From Rhineura floridana (taxonomy: Eukaryota > Chordata > Lepidosauria > Squamata > Rhineuridae): 64,000 nucleotides of DNA. Shown here one piece after another: positions 23,501 through 33,157 of this stretch (positions within the stretch are counted from its first letter, which is position 1; the number at the start of each line of letters is the position of its first letter). A program made the translations under genes and the position numbers. The stretch is from contig NC_084493.1 in assembly GCF_030035675.1 (NCBI RefSeq), forward strand, positions 24,157,822-24,221,821, given 5' to 3'. The notes below the pieces were generated by a model. The model searched no databases. It was not told the DNA's origin and was given only the letters and a program-made list of their open reading frames with translations.

Positions 23501-26500
23501 CAGGGTAAGCAACTTTTTTGAAGTTGAGACCTGCATTCCTTTGGGGGGGAAATAGTTGGGTCCAAATACAAGTGAGTGCGGCCAAAGCGAAAAAAGGATG
23601 GAACAGCCCTTTTCTCTTTCCCTCCCTCCTCTTCAGTCATTCACCACCCATTTATTCCCTTGATCTCTCTCTCTCTTGCGCACACATACACACAAATCCA
23701 TCCACGTGTGAACACACCCTCTCCCCTTTATACACCAACTCTCTCGCGCTTTGGGTTTGGAGGCCTCAATAAAGGAGGTGGCGGGCTGTAGGTGGCACAA
23801 CACCTGCATTTTAGATGTCACGCAGCTGTGTCATATCCCTCCACTGCATGAGGGTCAAAAGGAATGCCTCTCCTTAGAAGGACCTGCCACCGATGGATTT
23901 GTAGATTCAAAATCATTAACACTTTTTTTAAAAAATCTGCTATCTGATTAATTGGAAGCACCTTTGAAACTGATAAAAAGATAATGAATGGGTAGACTGG
24001 CATTAATCAAATAATTAATTAGTTGACTGACAGTGCCATCCTAGATGTGTCTACTCTGAAGTATGCTCTGCTCAGTTCAGTGGGGCATACTCCAAGGTAA
24101 GTGCATATAAGCCTGCAATGTAAATACTGGAACCTTTCAGATGGACACAGTTTTAAAACACCCCCCCCAAGAATGTGGCGTTATTTTTGGATGCGACTGG
24201 AGTGTCTGAAGGGAGCACAGCCATATCTTCAAAATACAACACGAGAAGCAGCCCACAGGCAGGGTTCTATATATTCTCCCATCCCATAATTGCATTTAAA
24301 GGAGAGGAAGCACTAAGAGTGAGAGGGTGTGTGCTGGTTATCTACCAACCTTCATCTCCACAAATCAGTTTCTTCACAATGCAAGGAATCTCCACGTAGC
24401 CAAAGCTCTTGAGCCGCCCCACCTGCTGAGCAGTGATGGGGTGCTCCCACATGGCTGTGTTCATGGCAGGACAGAAGAGCAGCGGCTTGCTCAGTTCCCA
24501 GGCGCGGATGACACACGTCTGCAAAGGCAGGCAAAGCATTGGGAAGCCTCTCTTGCCATGTGGATCGCTTGTCTGCACAAAAGCAAGGAAGGGAGAGCCC
24601 AGCCCAGACCCCCTGCTGATAATATAGAAGAGACACATTGTGTTCTGGTTTATTTATATACTGCCTTTTGGTCAGATACAGTCCTTGATGGTGGCTCACC
24701 ACAATGGCTGGAAACAATTTGAAATGCTAAAAACAAAACAAAAAATGAAACCAGAAGGGCAAATCTAGCATCTGAAGACAACAAATAAGGAAATAACAGA
24801 GCTAATGCACGATGCATCCAGTGGAAAGCTTGGGCAAATAAAAGATAAGTTATCAATTGGTGTCTGAAAGAGTTTGGGTGCTATCACAGAAAAGGCCCTG
24901 TCCTGGATAGCCACACTCATGACCTTTAAGGAGGAGGCATCTAAGCAGATGATCATAATCTGCAAGCATGTTCATATGGGAGAAGGCAATCCTTCAGATT
25001 CCCTGGCCCCCAACCATTTAGGAGAGCCTTTCCCAACTTGGTGCCCTCCAGATGTTTTGGACTACAACTCCCATCAGCCAGCACAGCTGTGCTGGCTGAT
25101 GGGAATTGTAGTCCAAAACATCTGGAGGGGAAGGTTGATTTGGGGCTTTTAAAGGCCAAAAGAAGAACTCTGAAATGCACCTGGAAACACACTAACAAAC
25201 TCATAATCATAACCCTGTTAGCCGCATTCCATAAAAAACATGGAATGTGCACGTGCACACACAAACATTCAGACAGGTTGATAAATCTGCAGCAAAGGAT
25301 TTTGCTTTTTGTAACATGCTTCAGGAATTCCAGTTTAATACAAGAGAGTGTAAAGCTCAGTCTCAAGTGAATAGAAGGAAAGAGAGGATTGGGAGATACA
25401 GCTTTGCAAGGACAAAGCTGAGGCAGGTGCCAGAGGTGCAGGCATCTGCAAGGAGCACCGGGTGACGCTGGCAGCAACTCACCAGTAAGTTATCACAGAG
25501 ACCGTTGGCAATTTTGGCCAGGGTGTTTGCATCCAGAGGAGCCACCAGCATAAGGTCAGCCCAGCGCCTCAGGTCGATATGGAGAACAGGGTCTGAACGC
25601 CTTTTCCACACCTGTGGAGGAGAGACCCTCTAGGTTTAGTGACATAATCTGGTACGTTTAAGTACACTGTACATACATGAACTGACAGGCACCAAGCCAA
25701 ACCCGTCCCCGAGATGCAGAAAGGCTATGTGAGATGGTAATGTTCAAAAGAAGTTCTCATCCGAAACTACCGTCTGGAAAATGCAGAACAGAAAGACATC
25801 CGTGGGTGGGATGGGGGGGCTGAAAAAGGTTAATGTGCCAACCATCCCGTGCTCTGTAAAACTGACATGCAGCGATTAGACACTGGTTGCAGTTCAAATA
25901 GCATGAGGTGTGATGAGCAGAAGAAGTCAGTCATCTGCCCCACAGTAAGTTTCAAAGCAGAATTCTGCAACACAAAAACAGTGACGCTGGTTTTGCAGGG
26001 CAATGGCTACACCAATTTGGAGTTGGGGTGCAAACAAGATCTTTTGCCACAAGCACTATTTGGGTGTTCGCATCCCACCCATGATAAGAATCGCATAAAG
26101 GAGAGAGCACGCTAGCTCCCATCTCTCAATTGCTGGCCCTGTCACCATCCATGAGTTGGAGAGCTGAATGTTTGCAGCAAGAACCCTCTTTGAAATCCTG
26201 ATCTTCCAGGGTTCTAAAACATGCAGGGAGCCTCCACAAGTTGAACAGACCTCCAGCTGCAAAAGCTCCCCTTCCCATCATGTGAAAGGTGCTGAAGCCC
26301 AAGACGGGTGCCACAGAGAGGGCAGGGCCAATGGGCTCATTGACCTCTCCCTCATCACAAGAGGTTTGAACACCCAAAGAAACCGACAACTCTTTGCTCT
26401 TTACAAGAACAAAGGGGTGTACAGGCAGCGTGTACAGGCCAGCAGATCCTGGGCACTTGCAGCCCTGAAGGCTGACATGGAGTGTGGCAAAGGGTTTCTG

Positions 26501-29500
26501 GGCACCATTTTGGGGCGGGCAGGAGAGACAGTTGCCCTTTTGGGTCTCAGATGCCAGCCTCATCTTCTCTGCTTCCCTCCACACTCTTCAAAAAACAGAG
26601 TGCTCCACTTGTAACAAAGCATCCAACGACAGCTGATTAAACAGCTGCTTTGGGGAAAACTCAGCCGCAGAGTATCTGCTTTGCATGCAGGATATCTTAG
26701 GTTCAATCCCTGGCATCTCCCAGGTAGGACTAAGAAAAAACCCTGTTTGAAATCCTGGACTGCTGCTGCCAGTCGGTGCAGACCAGTTGTGGGGAACCCT
26801 TGGCCCTCCAGATGTCGCTGAAGTAGAATTCCCATCATCCCCGGCCATGCTTGCTGGGGCTAATGGGAGTTGTAATTCAGCAGCATCTGGAGGGCCAAAG
26901 GTTCCCCACGCCCGGTGGCAGACAAGGCTGAGCCGGGCAGGCCAGCAGTCTGACTTCAGGATAAGGGTTCTTCTTATGCCCCTCAGTGAAAAGCCAAGCG
27001 GCTCTGAACTCCACTGACCTGCCACTCATCGGAATCGCTGTAGAGGGTGACAGGGATCTCCTGAGGGTTGTAGAAGTGCTTTGCATTCTCTGTAGTCACC
27101 ACCAGCACTTCCACCTAGACAGAAAAGAGGGAGGGAGGGAGGGAGGGAGTGGGGGAGGAAAGGAAAGAAGCCAACCAAGATTAAGGGCATGCTTTGAAAC
27201 GTCAGTTTGATTTTTAACAGAGCTAGCGGGGATGCAGTCAGACAGGACCACAGAACCAGATTCCAAGCGAAAGACATTAGAAACATTTGTTCAAATCAGC
27301 CTTGCATTTAAGCACCCACCTGATAAGCCGTAGATGAGAAAGAAAGGCAGGCAGGTGAGCGAGTGGGCTGGTGGAAGAGGGAGGGAGCCTCCCACCCCTC
27401 CCTCTGCGCCCAGCACAGAAAGGCAACAGGCTGCTGCGGGAGGGACAGAGCACTACATCCCTCTTCGGCGAGTCACCAGCAGGTTAGTAAAGTTTGCCGC
27501 AGGCTACATCACAGTTGTGGATTTATTTACAAAGCCCATTCAAATCACAGAGGACCAAGGGTGGGAGACCTTTTGCAGAGCAAGGGCCTTCTGGGGGCCA
27601 CATGCCAGCAGTGGGCAGAGCAGCGAATACGGATTTTCCCTTTGGAGAGTAAGCTGGTTTCTACACACATGCACCCCTTCTCCATCCAGACAAGCAAGAG
27701 GCATCATCAAGAGTCCAAAGACACATTCCAGCCAAGCAAAAAACCTGCAAGGACGGTGCAAAGCAGGACCAGAAAGGGATGTGGCTGCGGTTTTATTTAT
27801 TATTATTTATTATTTGATTTATATCCCGCCCTTCCTCCCAGCAGGAGCCCAGGGCGGCAAACAGAAGCGCTAAAAACACTTTAAAACATCATAAAAACAG
27901 ACCTTAAAATACATTGAAACAAAACAATGTTAAAAACATTTTTTAAAAAAAGCTTTGAAAACATCTTTTAAAAAAGGGTTAAAACATTATTATTTTATTA
28001 TATTATTATTATTATTGTTTTAGAAGCACTTGCCTTAAAAAAGTCTTTTTTAAAAAATGAAATTCAGCTGCCATATTAATCAGGAGGAGGGAACATTTCC
28101 ACCCGCAGGCCAAACATTTCAGTGGAACACAGTTTCCATTTATTAACTAACACACTAGAAAAGCAGTTAAACGATGGAATTGGCTTCCACAAGAGGCAGT
28201 GACGGCTGGCAACTTGGATTGCTTTAAAGAGGTTTAGACAAACTCATGGAGGATAAGGCTCTCAATGGCTGCTAACCAAGATGGCTAAGTATGTCCTGCC
28301 TCCGCTGTCAGAGACAGCATGCTTCTGAATCCCAGCTGCACTCAGGTCCTGCTTGTGGGCTTCCCACAAGCATCTGGCTGGCAACTGTGAGAACAGGATG
28401 CTGGACTCAATGGGCTTACGCAGGCTCTTATGTTCTTCAGATATAAAGCTCTCTTTGAACCATGTAAATATTTTTAAGGGATGCGGCTGTATGGATTGTC
28501 CTGCCTTGCGCAGGGGTTTAGACTTGATGGGCTTACGGTGTCTCCCAATGCTCCGATTCTATGGAAAATACCGCAGCAACGTACTTAAGAGCTCCACCAG
28601 CTCCCAGTCTGTTTCTGAGTGCAATTCCAGTAGCTAGTCACAACAGCAGCAACACATGGTTAAAAGAAGACAGCGTTATTGCCAGCTACTGCTGGTGTAG
28701 ATGGTCCCTCTGCTTAATCTTGTGTACATTTGTGTATTGCACAGAAATCTCAGAGGCTGAACCTCTTGCATTTCACAGCCTTCAGGCCCTACGGTTTACA
28801 TTTTTTCACTTTACGCTCATTCGTAGATTTGATCATTGAGGAGAACACATCATGCATCCAAAGACGTGGGATCCAATCAAAAACCATACAGCATCTAGCA
28901 CAATGCATCACAGTTGCTACAACAGGCAGAAAAATCATTAAGTGGTCCACCAAGACCCTCAGCAATTTTTAACTGTTCGGGGGGGGGCTTTTGGGAAACC
29001 CTTTCTTAAACCCATTTAGCCTTGGCTAACAGTGCCACCTACTGACCAAAGCTATAATTACATACAATAGCTGGAAACAGTAGCAAGCATGTTTGCTCAC
29101 TTAAGGCCTCTCAGCTCTCAGCAGCCTTCCTAGACCTGAAGCAGATGAAGTGGTCCTTGACAGAAGTGAACATCCTGGGACCTGGGTATCTTAGGAACAC
29201 AGGAAGCTGCCATATACTGAGTTGGACTTTTGGTGAATCTAACTTAGTACTGTCTACACTGACTGGCAGCAGCTCTCCCGAGTTTCAGACAGGGGTCTCT
29301 CCCAGCCTTATCTGGAGATGATGGGGATTGAACTTGGGACCTTCTGCATGCAAGCAGATGCTCTACCGCTGAGGTACATCCCTTCCACCAAAGGGCTGCG
29401 TTCTCCTTTATATTCCTTCCAGTGTGTGGCAAATATGCCAATTTCTGCACCAGTTTCGGCTGGTTCCAGGCCCCAAAGCTGATCCTCCTACTCCTGATTT

Positions 29501-32382
29501 TCCTTACCTTAGCTCAATTAAGAACATAAGAAGAGCCTGCTGGATCAGGCCAGAGGCCCATCTAGTCCAGCATCCTGTTCTCACAGTGGCCAACCAGGTG
29601 CCTGGGGGAAGCCCGCAAGCAGGACCCGAGTGCAAGAACACTCTCCCCTCCTGAGGCTTCCGGCAACTGGTTTTCAGAAGCATGCTGCCTCTGACTAGGG
29701 TGGCACAGCACAGCCATCACGGCTAGTAGCCATTGATAGCCCTGTCCTCCATGAATTTGTCTTCTTTTAAAGCCGTCCAAGCTGGTGGCCATTACTGCAT
29801 CTTGTGGGAGCAAATTCCATAGTTTAACTATGCACTGAGTAAAGAAGTACTTCCTTTTGTCTGTCCTGAATCTTCCAACATTCAGCTTCTTTGAATGTCC
29901 ACGAGTTCTAGTATTATGAGAGAGGGAGAAGAACTTTTCTCTATCCACTTTCTCAATGCCATGCATAATTTTATACACTTCTATCATGTCTCCTCTGACC
30001 CGCCTTTTCTCTAAACTAAAAAGCCCCAAATGCTGCAACCTTTCCTCATAAGGGAGTCGCTCCATCCCCTTGATCATTCTGGTTGCCCTCTTCTGAACCT
30101 TTTCCAACTCTATTAAAATCATTATACTGGGAATAGAAGGCATCTTTCCATTTTTGTGATGTCCTTCAGAGACACATCAGACTTGCAACTCGGACTGGGA
30201 CATCACTACTCCCCATTCCTTATCTTGAATCACTACACCTATGTCCCCTGTTACAAAAAGAAAACCTTGAACTGGCCAGACTCGGTCCACATTTACAGAC
30301 AAGTTGTGTTCTCAGTGAATGCTATTTTTAACATTGATAGATTTATTACGCCCAGATGTGAACCAGGCACATTTGCATATTACTTCAATCTAGGTTTTGA
30401 TAATAAAATAGCAACTGTCTGTATTTTATGTAGTTCTATTAGATGTGGCTAAAATTATTTCACTTTGATGATAGTAGACTATGTTGAATCAAGATTGTTG
30501 CAGAAGTTGCAATGTATGTTGCCTCGGCATACAATTTATCAAAGTCTTTCATGTAGTTCGATATTTTGTGGAGTGTAGTCTTGTTTTTCACTGATAACTG
30601 AGAAGGTTAGCAATTAAGTTTAGGAATGTATCATAAATTTATCTTCTTCAAAGGAAAATTTTAGTATAAATATCTCTTCCTTTGAACATTTGTTTCTCTT
30701 TTTTTGAGAGGCCTCTCCTACCATTGCTTGTGTCCTAGACAGCCTTGCTGATGCAGATAATTGCAATTTGCTAAGGTTTCCCAATTCTGCATCAATGTTT
30801 TAGAATTGTAATAACAGCAACTGTATTTTATGATGCTTCTGTGTTATTAACTAATTTCATTTATTTTATTTTCTGCAATGTTTGATTAAGTTCTGTTAAA
30901 TAAAAGAAATTACCAAAATTATATGCCTAAGACTCATCCCTGAACTTTAAATTTTCTGTGTGCTAAAATGGAAGGGGACCAACTCTCCTGCTTAACGTGG
31001 CATCTGTTGCAGAGGGAGCTAAGCTGCAGACCCAGCAGCTGCTACACAGGAACCACACTGAAGAGTTTCACAAATCTGCCACATCTGCACTCTGATCAAC
31101 ACCAATGGTCCTGTTCTGTGCTACACAAACATCAGAAAGCTGCCTTATATCGTTAGACTATTTGCCCCTCTAACCCACTGTCATCTTCTCTGACTGGCAG
31201 CAGCTCTCTCCAGAGAAGGCTCTTCTTCATCACCTTCAACCTGATCCTTTTGACTAGAGATGCCCGGGACTGAATCTAGACTTTCTGCATGCAAGGCACA
31301 CGATTTGTCACCGAGATATGATCTCTTCCCCAGTAATGTAGTGGCAAATTCAGAAGTGCAGAGCCCCTACATAATAGTGAAAGCTATGCTCCTCACAGCC
31401 ACACCTCCTTCTAAGATTATAGAATAATCTGGCCAGGTCTGAATACTGCTTTCTGCTTCTCTGTCACTGTCACCATTTGATTGTTCATTCTCACTGTCAG
31501 AGATATTGCTTGAATTGTCGAATTACTGAATCAGCAGGAAAGGGGAGTGTGTTAGCCACTGAGAAGGGTCTCAAAGGAACCCTGGTGGGACCCAGCTCCC
31601 CAAAAAGGTAAGGGATCTAGGACCCCCGAGAACCTGAACAACTACACCCCTGCTCTTCCCCTGAAATTTTCCAGATTTTGTTCCAGAAAAAAATCCAAAT
31701 ATCCCCCCCCCAAAAAACCCACATCACCAATCCTGGGTCCAATAATTTAAATGTAAATCTTTAGCTGTCAGGCAGAGTGTAGTATAATCTCAGAAACTAG
31801 AGAAGCCTAACTAAGATTTCAAGTTAGCAGAAGGCAGGACTTCAATGCACAGGTGCAGTTAGGTAAATTTAGACTTTGGACTGAATGGCCTTACAAGGCC
31901 TACTCTACAAAAGTAAAACTGACATTAATTGCACTGTCCACTTTTGTCTCATGGAGAGTGCTGTTGCACCCAAGACCTGCTTCTGGGCTACCCACGGGCA
32001 TCTGGTTGGCCACTGTGAGAACAGGATGCTGGATTAGATGGGCCATTGGCCTGATCCAGCAGACTCTTCTTACAGCAATTTGAGAAGCTCTTTGCACACT
32101 TTTAAAGTCAGTTTGCGCCCAGTGCAAAAGATCCCAGCTGGCAAAAAAGCATACTGAATCAAAGAAGCAATGGCCACTCTCCCTTTGTAAATATAAAAGC
32201 CTGCAGTTAAAAACACATCAGTCTGTCTGACAACTACTCACGTCAGGTATCTTTAGAAGCTCCAACACAAGAAGTGGCAACTTTAAAGCAGCCACACTTC
32301 CAGTTACACCCACAAGGATGTGGATGCTCTTCTGTGTGGCGTTGGTGGAGGGCTGTGGTTCAACATGTGTTGTGGGATTCAT
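20490..32382 (-). CDS. PPCDC: PPCDC, phosphopantothenoylcysteine decarboxylase (five coding exons)
   Basis: PPCDC removes CO2 from 4'-phospho-N-pantothenoylcysteine to give 4'-phosphopantetheine, the third step of coenzyme A synthesis, using bound FMN. Coding exons on the minus strand are 32382-32242, 27114-27019, 25611-25483, 24518-24350 and 20575-20490. Every junction has AG/GT ends and phase is kept, giving 206 residues against 204 in human. Family features are intact: the flavin-site segment GVTGSVAALK (about 25-34), SDPVLHIDLRRWAD with His90, PAMNTAMW with Asn142, and KKLICGDEG with Cys175. These positions match the catalytic and substrate-binding His, Asn and Cys of the family. The start is the ATG at 32382; the residues before it read into a stop. 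The neighbour upstream is SCAMP5, as in human. Orthology is close to certain from near-identical stretches such as LLFCPAMNTAMWEHPITAQQ. Confidence 0.97.
20684..20812. mobile_element. hAT MITE, family A, with target duplication
   Basis: Runs from CAGGAATGGGGGAAGC to 'acgggttccccatccctg'. Flanks 'cctttaac' (20676-20683) and 'cctttgac' (20813-20820) match at 7 of 8. Lies in the last PPCDC intron, about 110 bp upstream of the last exon. Confidence 0.88.
20970..21165 (-). mobile_element. Family N repeat, short copy
   Basis: 'tatactgccttttggtcaaa', 'tggctcaccacaatgactgg' and 'ggcaaatctagcatctgaag' are nearly identical to 24660-24820. Confidence 0.6.
21329..21466. mobile_element. hAT MITE, family A
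   Basis: 'cagatgcagggaacctttgg' to 'gggcaaaaagtcccccacac', with full hairpin arms around 'gccattggccatgcttgctg'. Confidence 0.82.
21523..22190 (-). mobile_element. Solo LTR of an endogenous retrovirus-like element (fossil), antisense
   Basis: Read on the minus strand, the element starts TGTAGGAACCAGGG and ends CCCCGTCA (TG...CA ends). It has TATAAAAGAGCC near 21690 and AATAAA near 21604, placed as promoter and polyadenylation signal. Flanks 'actct' and 'gctct' match at 4 of 5. No primer-binding-site-like sequence or internal region follows, so this is a solo LTR of about 668 bp. It lies in the last PPCDC intron in the same orientation as the gene. Confidence 0.65.
22191..22885. other. Intron sequence, no repeat recognised
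   Basis: AT-rich; no exon. Some of it may belong to an older retroelement but nothing identifies one. Confidence 0.35.
22886..23055 (+). mobile_element. CR1-like LINE 3' end (family G)
   Basis: 'gcttctgaaaaccagttgcc', 'aggtcctgcttgcaggcttc' and 'ggttggccactgtcagaaca' form the common 3' end of a CR1-related LINE with many truncated copies here. Confidence 0.8.
23072..23165. mobile_element. Short dispersed repeat, family F
   Basis: 'gtgcaattctaagcacgtct' and 'ggagcttactcccagctaag' match the family F core in reverse. Confidence 0.55.
24028..24122. mobile_element. Short dispersed repeat, family F
   Basis: 'atcctagatgtgtctactct' and 'cagttcagtggggcatactc' match the family F core in reverse. Confidence 0.5.
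24350..24518 (-). CDS. PPCDC: PPCDC exon 5
   Basis: 169 bp, 56 codons plus one base, from TCVIRAWELSKPLLF to IVKKLICGDE. Acceptor TTTGCAG, donor GTTGGT. It holds the PAMNTAMW signature and the substrate-clamp Cys. Confidence 0.97.
24640..25175 (-). mobile_element. Family N LINE-derived repeat, split by a MITE
   Basis: It starts with a 'tttatttatatactgccttt' tail and carries 'gtctgaaagagtttgggtgc' and 'aaaggccctgtcctggatag'. It is interrupted at 25022-25137 and resumes 'tttggggcttttaaaggcca'. Lies in the PPCDC intron between exons 4 and 5. Confidence 0.6.
25022..25137. mobile_element. hAT MITE, family A, short subtype
   Basis: 'gagagcctttcccaacttgg' and 'tgccctccagatgttttgga' with the complementary arm 'gggaattgtagtccaaaaca'. 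Nested in the family N repeat. Confidence 0.78.
25483..25611 (-). CDS. PPCDC: PPCDC exon 4
   Basis: Exactly 43 codons, from VWKRRSDPVLHIDLRRWAD to NGLCDNLL, between acceptor CCACAG and donor GTGAGT. It carries the conserved active-site His (residue 90 of the predicted protein). Confidence 0.96.
25612..26654. other. PPCDC intron, no repeat recognised
   Basis: Single-copy-looking sequence. Overlapping open frames on both strands (26126-26584 minus, 26168-26614 plus) show no family features and no splice context, and are taken as chance. Confidence 0.4.
26655..26975 (+). mobile_element. tRNA-derived SINE (family D), split by a family A MITE
   Basis: Body 'ggttcaatccctggcatctc' and 'gctgctgccagtcggtgcag' at 26660-26783, resuming 'gcagacaaggctgagccggg' at about 26916. 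Confidence 0.8.
26784..26912. mobile_element. hAT MITE, family A, nested in a SINE
   Basis: CAGTTGTGGGGAACCCTTGG to 'aaaggttccccacgcccg'. Flanks 'gtgcagac' and 'gtggcagac' are the same 8-mer apart from one inserted base, so the target duplication is still readable inside the SINE. Confidence 0.85.
27019..27114 (-). CDS. PPCDC: PPCDC exon 3
   Basis: Exactly 32 codons, VEVLVVTTENAKHFYNPQ through DSDEWQ, between acceptor CTAG and donor GTCAGT. Phase 0 at both ends. Confidence 0.95.
27128..27150. repeat. Short (GGGA)n repeat
   Basis: Five to six GGGA units just upstream of PPCDC exon 3 (minus strand), close to its acceptor polypyrimidine region. Confidence 0.85.
27545..27785. mobile_element. 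hAT-type MITE, family C
   Basis: 'ccaagggtgggagacctttt' and 'ggccacatgccagcagtggg' match the family C copies, and 'tctccatccagacaagcaag' its middle. Confidence 0.55.
27786..28065 (-). mobile_element. LINE 3' tail
   Basis: Reverse orientation tail: 'tttatttattattatttatt', 'atatcccgcccttcctccca' and 'gcaggagcccagggcggcaa', then AAAACATTTTAAAA-type sequence. Confidence 0.65.
28120..28440 (+). mobile_element. CR1-like LINE 3' end (family G)
   Basis: 'tggaattggcttccacaaga' to 'gaacaggatgctggactcaa'. It encodes the last residues of the LINE protein in the plus direction and the usual 3' end. Confidence 0.8.
28441..29189. other. PPCDC intron, no repeat recognised
   Basis: No exon or clear repeat, apart from a partial family G-like phrase near 28510-28560 ('gacttgatgggcttacggtg'). 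Confidence 0.35.
29190..29395 (-). mobile_element. tRNA-derived SINE (family D)
   Basis: 'aggaagctgccatatactga', 'tgtctacactgactggcagc' and 'gaacttgggaccttctgcat', ending at the tRNA-like head near 29390. Confidence 0.85.
29520..30125 (-). mobile_element. CR1-like LINE 3' portion (family G), young
   Basis: Minus-strand frame encodes the LINE C-terminus: LEKVQKRATRMIKGMERLPY, EKRRVRGDMIEVYKIMHGIE and NTRTRGHSKKLNVGRFRTDK. It is nearly identical to 56640-57145, apart from a few substitutions and a 3-bp difference near 29762. Truncated upstream. Confidence 0.9.
30126..30960. other. Unclassified AT-rich block
   Basis: No exon. It contains a TATA-like 'agtataaatatctcttcc' near 30663 and AATAAAA near 30899, as a retroelement end might, but TG/CA boundaries are not clear. 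It is not assigned. Confidence 0.3.
31130..31322 (-). mobile_element. tRNA-derived SINE (family D)
   Basis: 'tcagaaagctgccttatatc', 'ctgactggcagcagctctct' and 'gcatgcaaggcacacgattt'. Its head end was the target of the family E insertion at 31331. Confidence 0.8.
31331..31652 (-). mobile_element. hAT-type element, family E, perfect 8-bp target duplication
   Basis: Reads 'cagtaatgtagtggcaaatt' at the left to 'gaacaactacacccctg' at the right, the reverse of the other copies. Identical 8-mers 'ctcttccc' flank it at 31323-31330 and 31653-31660. The interior retains the acidic serine-rich block in reverse (for example the complement of SDSENEQSNGDSD). Confidence 0.93.
31940..32085 (+). mobile_element. 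CR1-like LINE 3' end (family G), short
   Basis: 'ctgttgcacccaagacctgc', 'catctggttggccactgtga' and 'gaacaggatgctggattaga'. Confidence 0.75.
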
Positions 32383-32411
32383 ATCAGCTTTAGGAAGCTA
32401 TCATGTTCTAT
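32242..32411 (-). CDS. PPCDC: PPCDC exon 2 (first coding exon)
   Basis: The acceptor is TTTTCCCTTGCTTGCAG ending at 32412, followed by 29 untranslated bases and the ATG at 32382-32380. It encodes 47 residues, from MNPTTHVEPQ to LELLKIPD, including the flavin-site segment. The donor is GTGAGT at 32241-32236. The N-terminal 18 residues differ from mammals, as is usual for this gene. Confidence 0.93.
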
Positions 32412-33157
32412 CTGCAAGCAAGGGAAAAAATGACCATTGTCGCTTTCAAACATCATTTGATGAATCCATGTGGTGTCAGATTTTATTTATTTATTTATTA
32501 AATTCCATTTATGAATTGCTTCCCATAAAATATCTTAAGGCAATTTCACAGTAAAAATATCAGCAATACAAACAATTAAAAACAAAACCATACGTAAAAA
32601 CTTCATATCCAATGCAGATACAGACTGGGATAAAGTTCTCCACTTAAATGGTCTGTTGAATAAAGGAATAGGTACCGAAAAGATACTAGAGACAGCGCCT
32701 GCCTGATCTGTAATGGCAGGGAGTTCCAAAGGGTAGGTGCCATCATCCTAAAGGCCTCCTTTCCATATCATATGGGCCTCCTAATGGGATGGTATCTTCA
32801 AGAGGTCCTTTCCTGCAGTGATCACCTGGGTATATAAGGGGTGAGACAATGTTTTAGCTATTCTGGTTCCAAGCTGTATAGGGCTTTGTGTAGGATAGGG
32901 GTAGGAAACCTCCACCCGCAGGCCAAACTTGGCTAGTCAGGCCTCTCCATTTGGCTCATGATGCTGTTTTGGCAAACTATGCCCACCTGCCCTCCACCTG
33001 ACATCATACATGATGTCGGGTGTGGGGTAGGTAATGGTGGAGCTTCAAAGGAACTATCAGGGGCTTAAAGACAGCTTTAAGGCACACTCCCAACTACCAA
33101 TCAGTTGATGGGCAGTAAGAACATGCTCTGCTCAAGGAGAGTGAAGCAGTTTCCATT

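Noticed and set aside
24953-25477. 174-codon minus-strand frame next to PPCDC exon 4
   Set aside because: It runs through a family A MITE and a family N repeat, and has no relation to the exon.
26126-26614. Overlapping 150-codon frames on both strands within the PPCDC intron
   Set aside because: Opposite-strand frames of similar length in GC-richer sequence with no family features; most likely chance.
30156-30960. Possible LTR with TATA-like and AATAAA signals
   Set aside because: No convincing TG/CA ends or target duplication; left as unclassified sequence.
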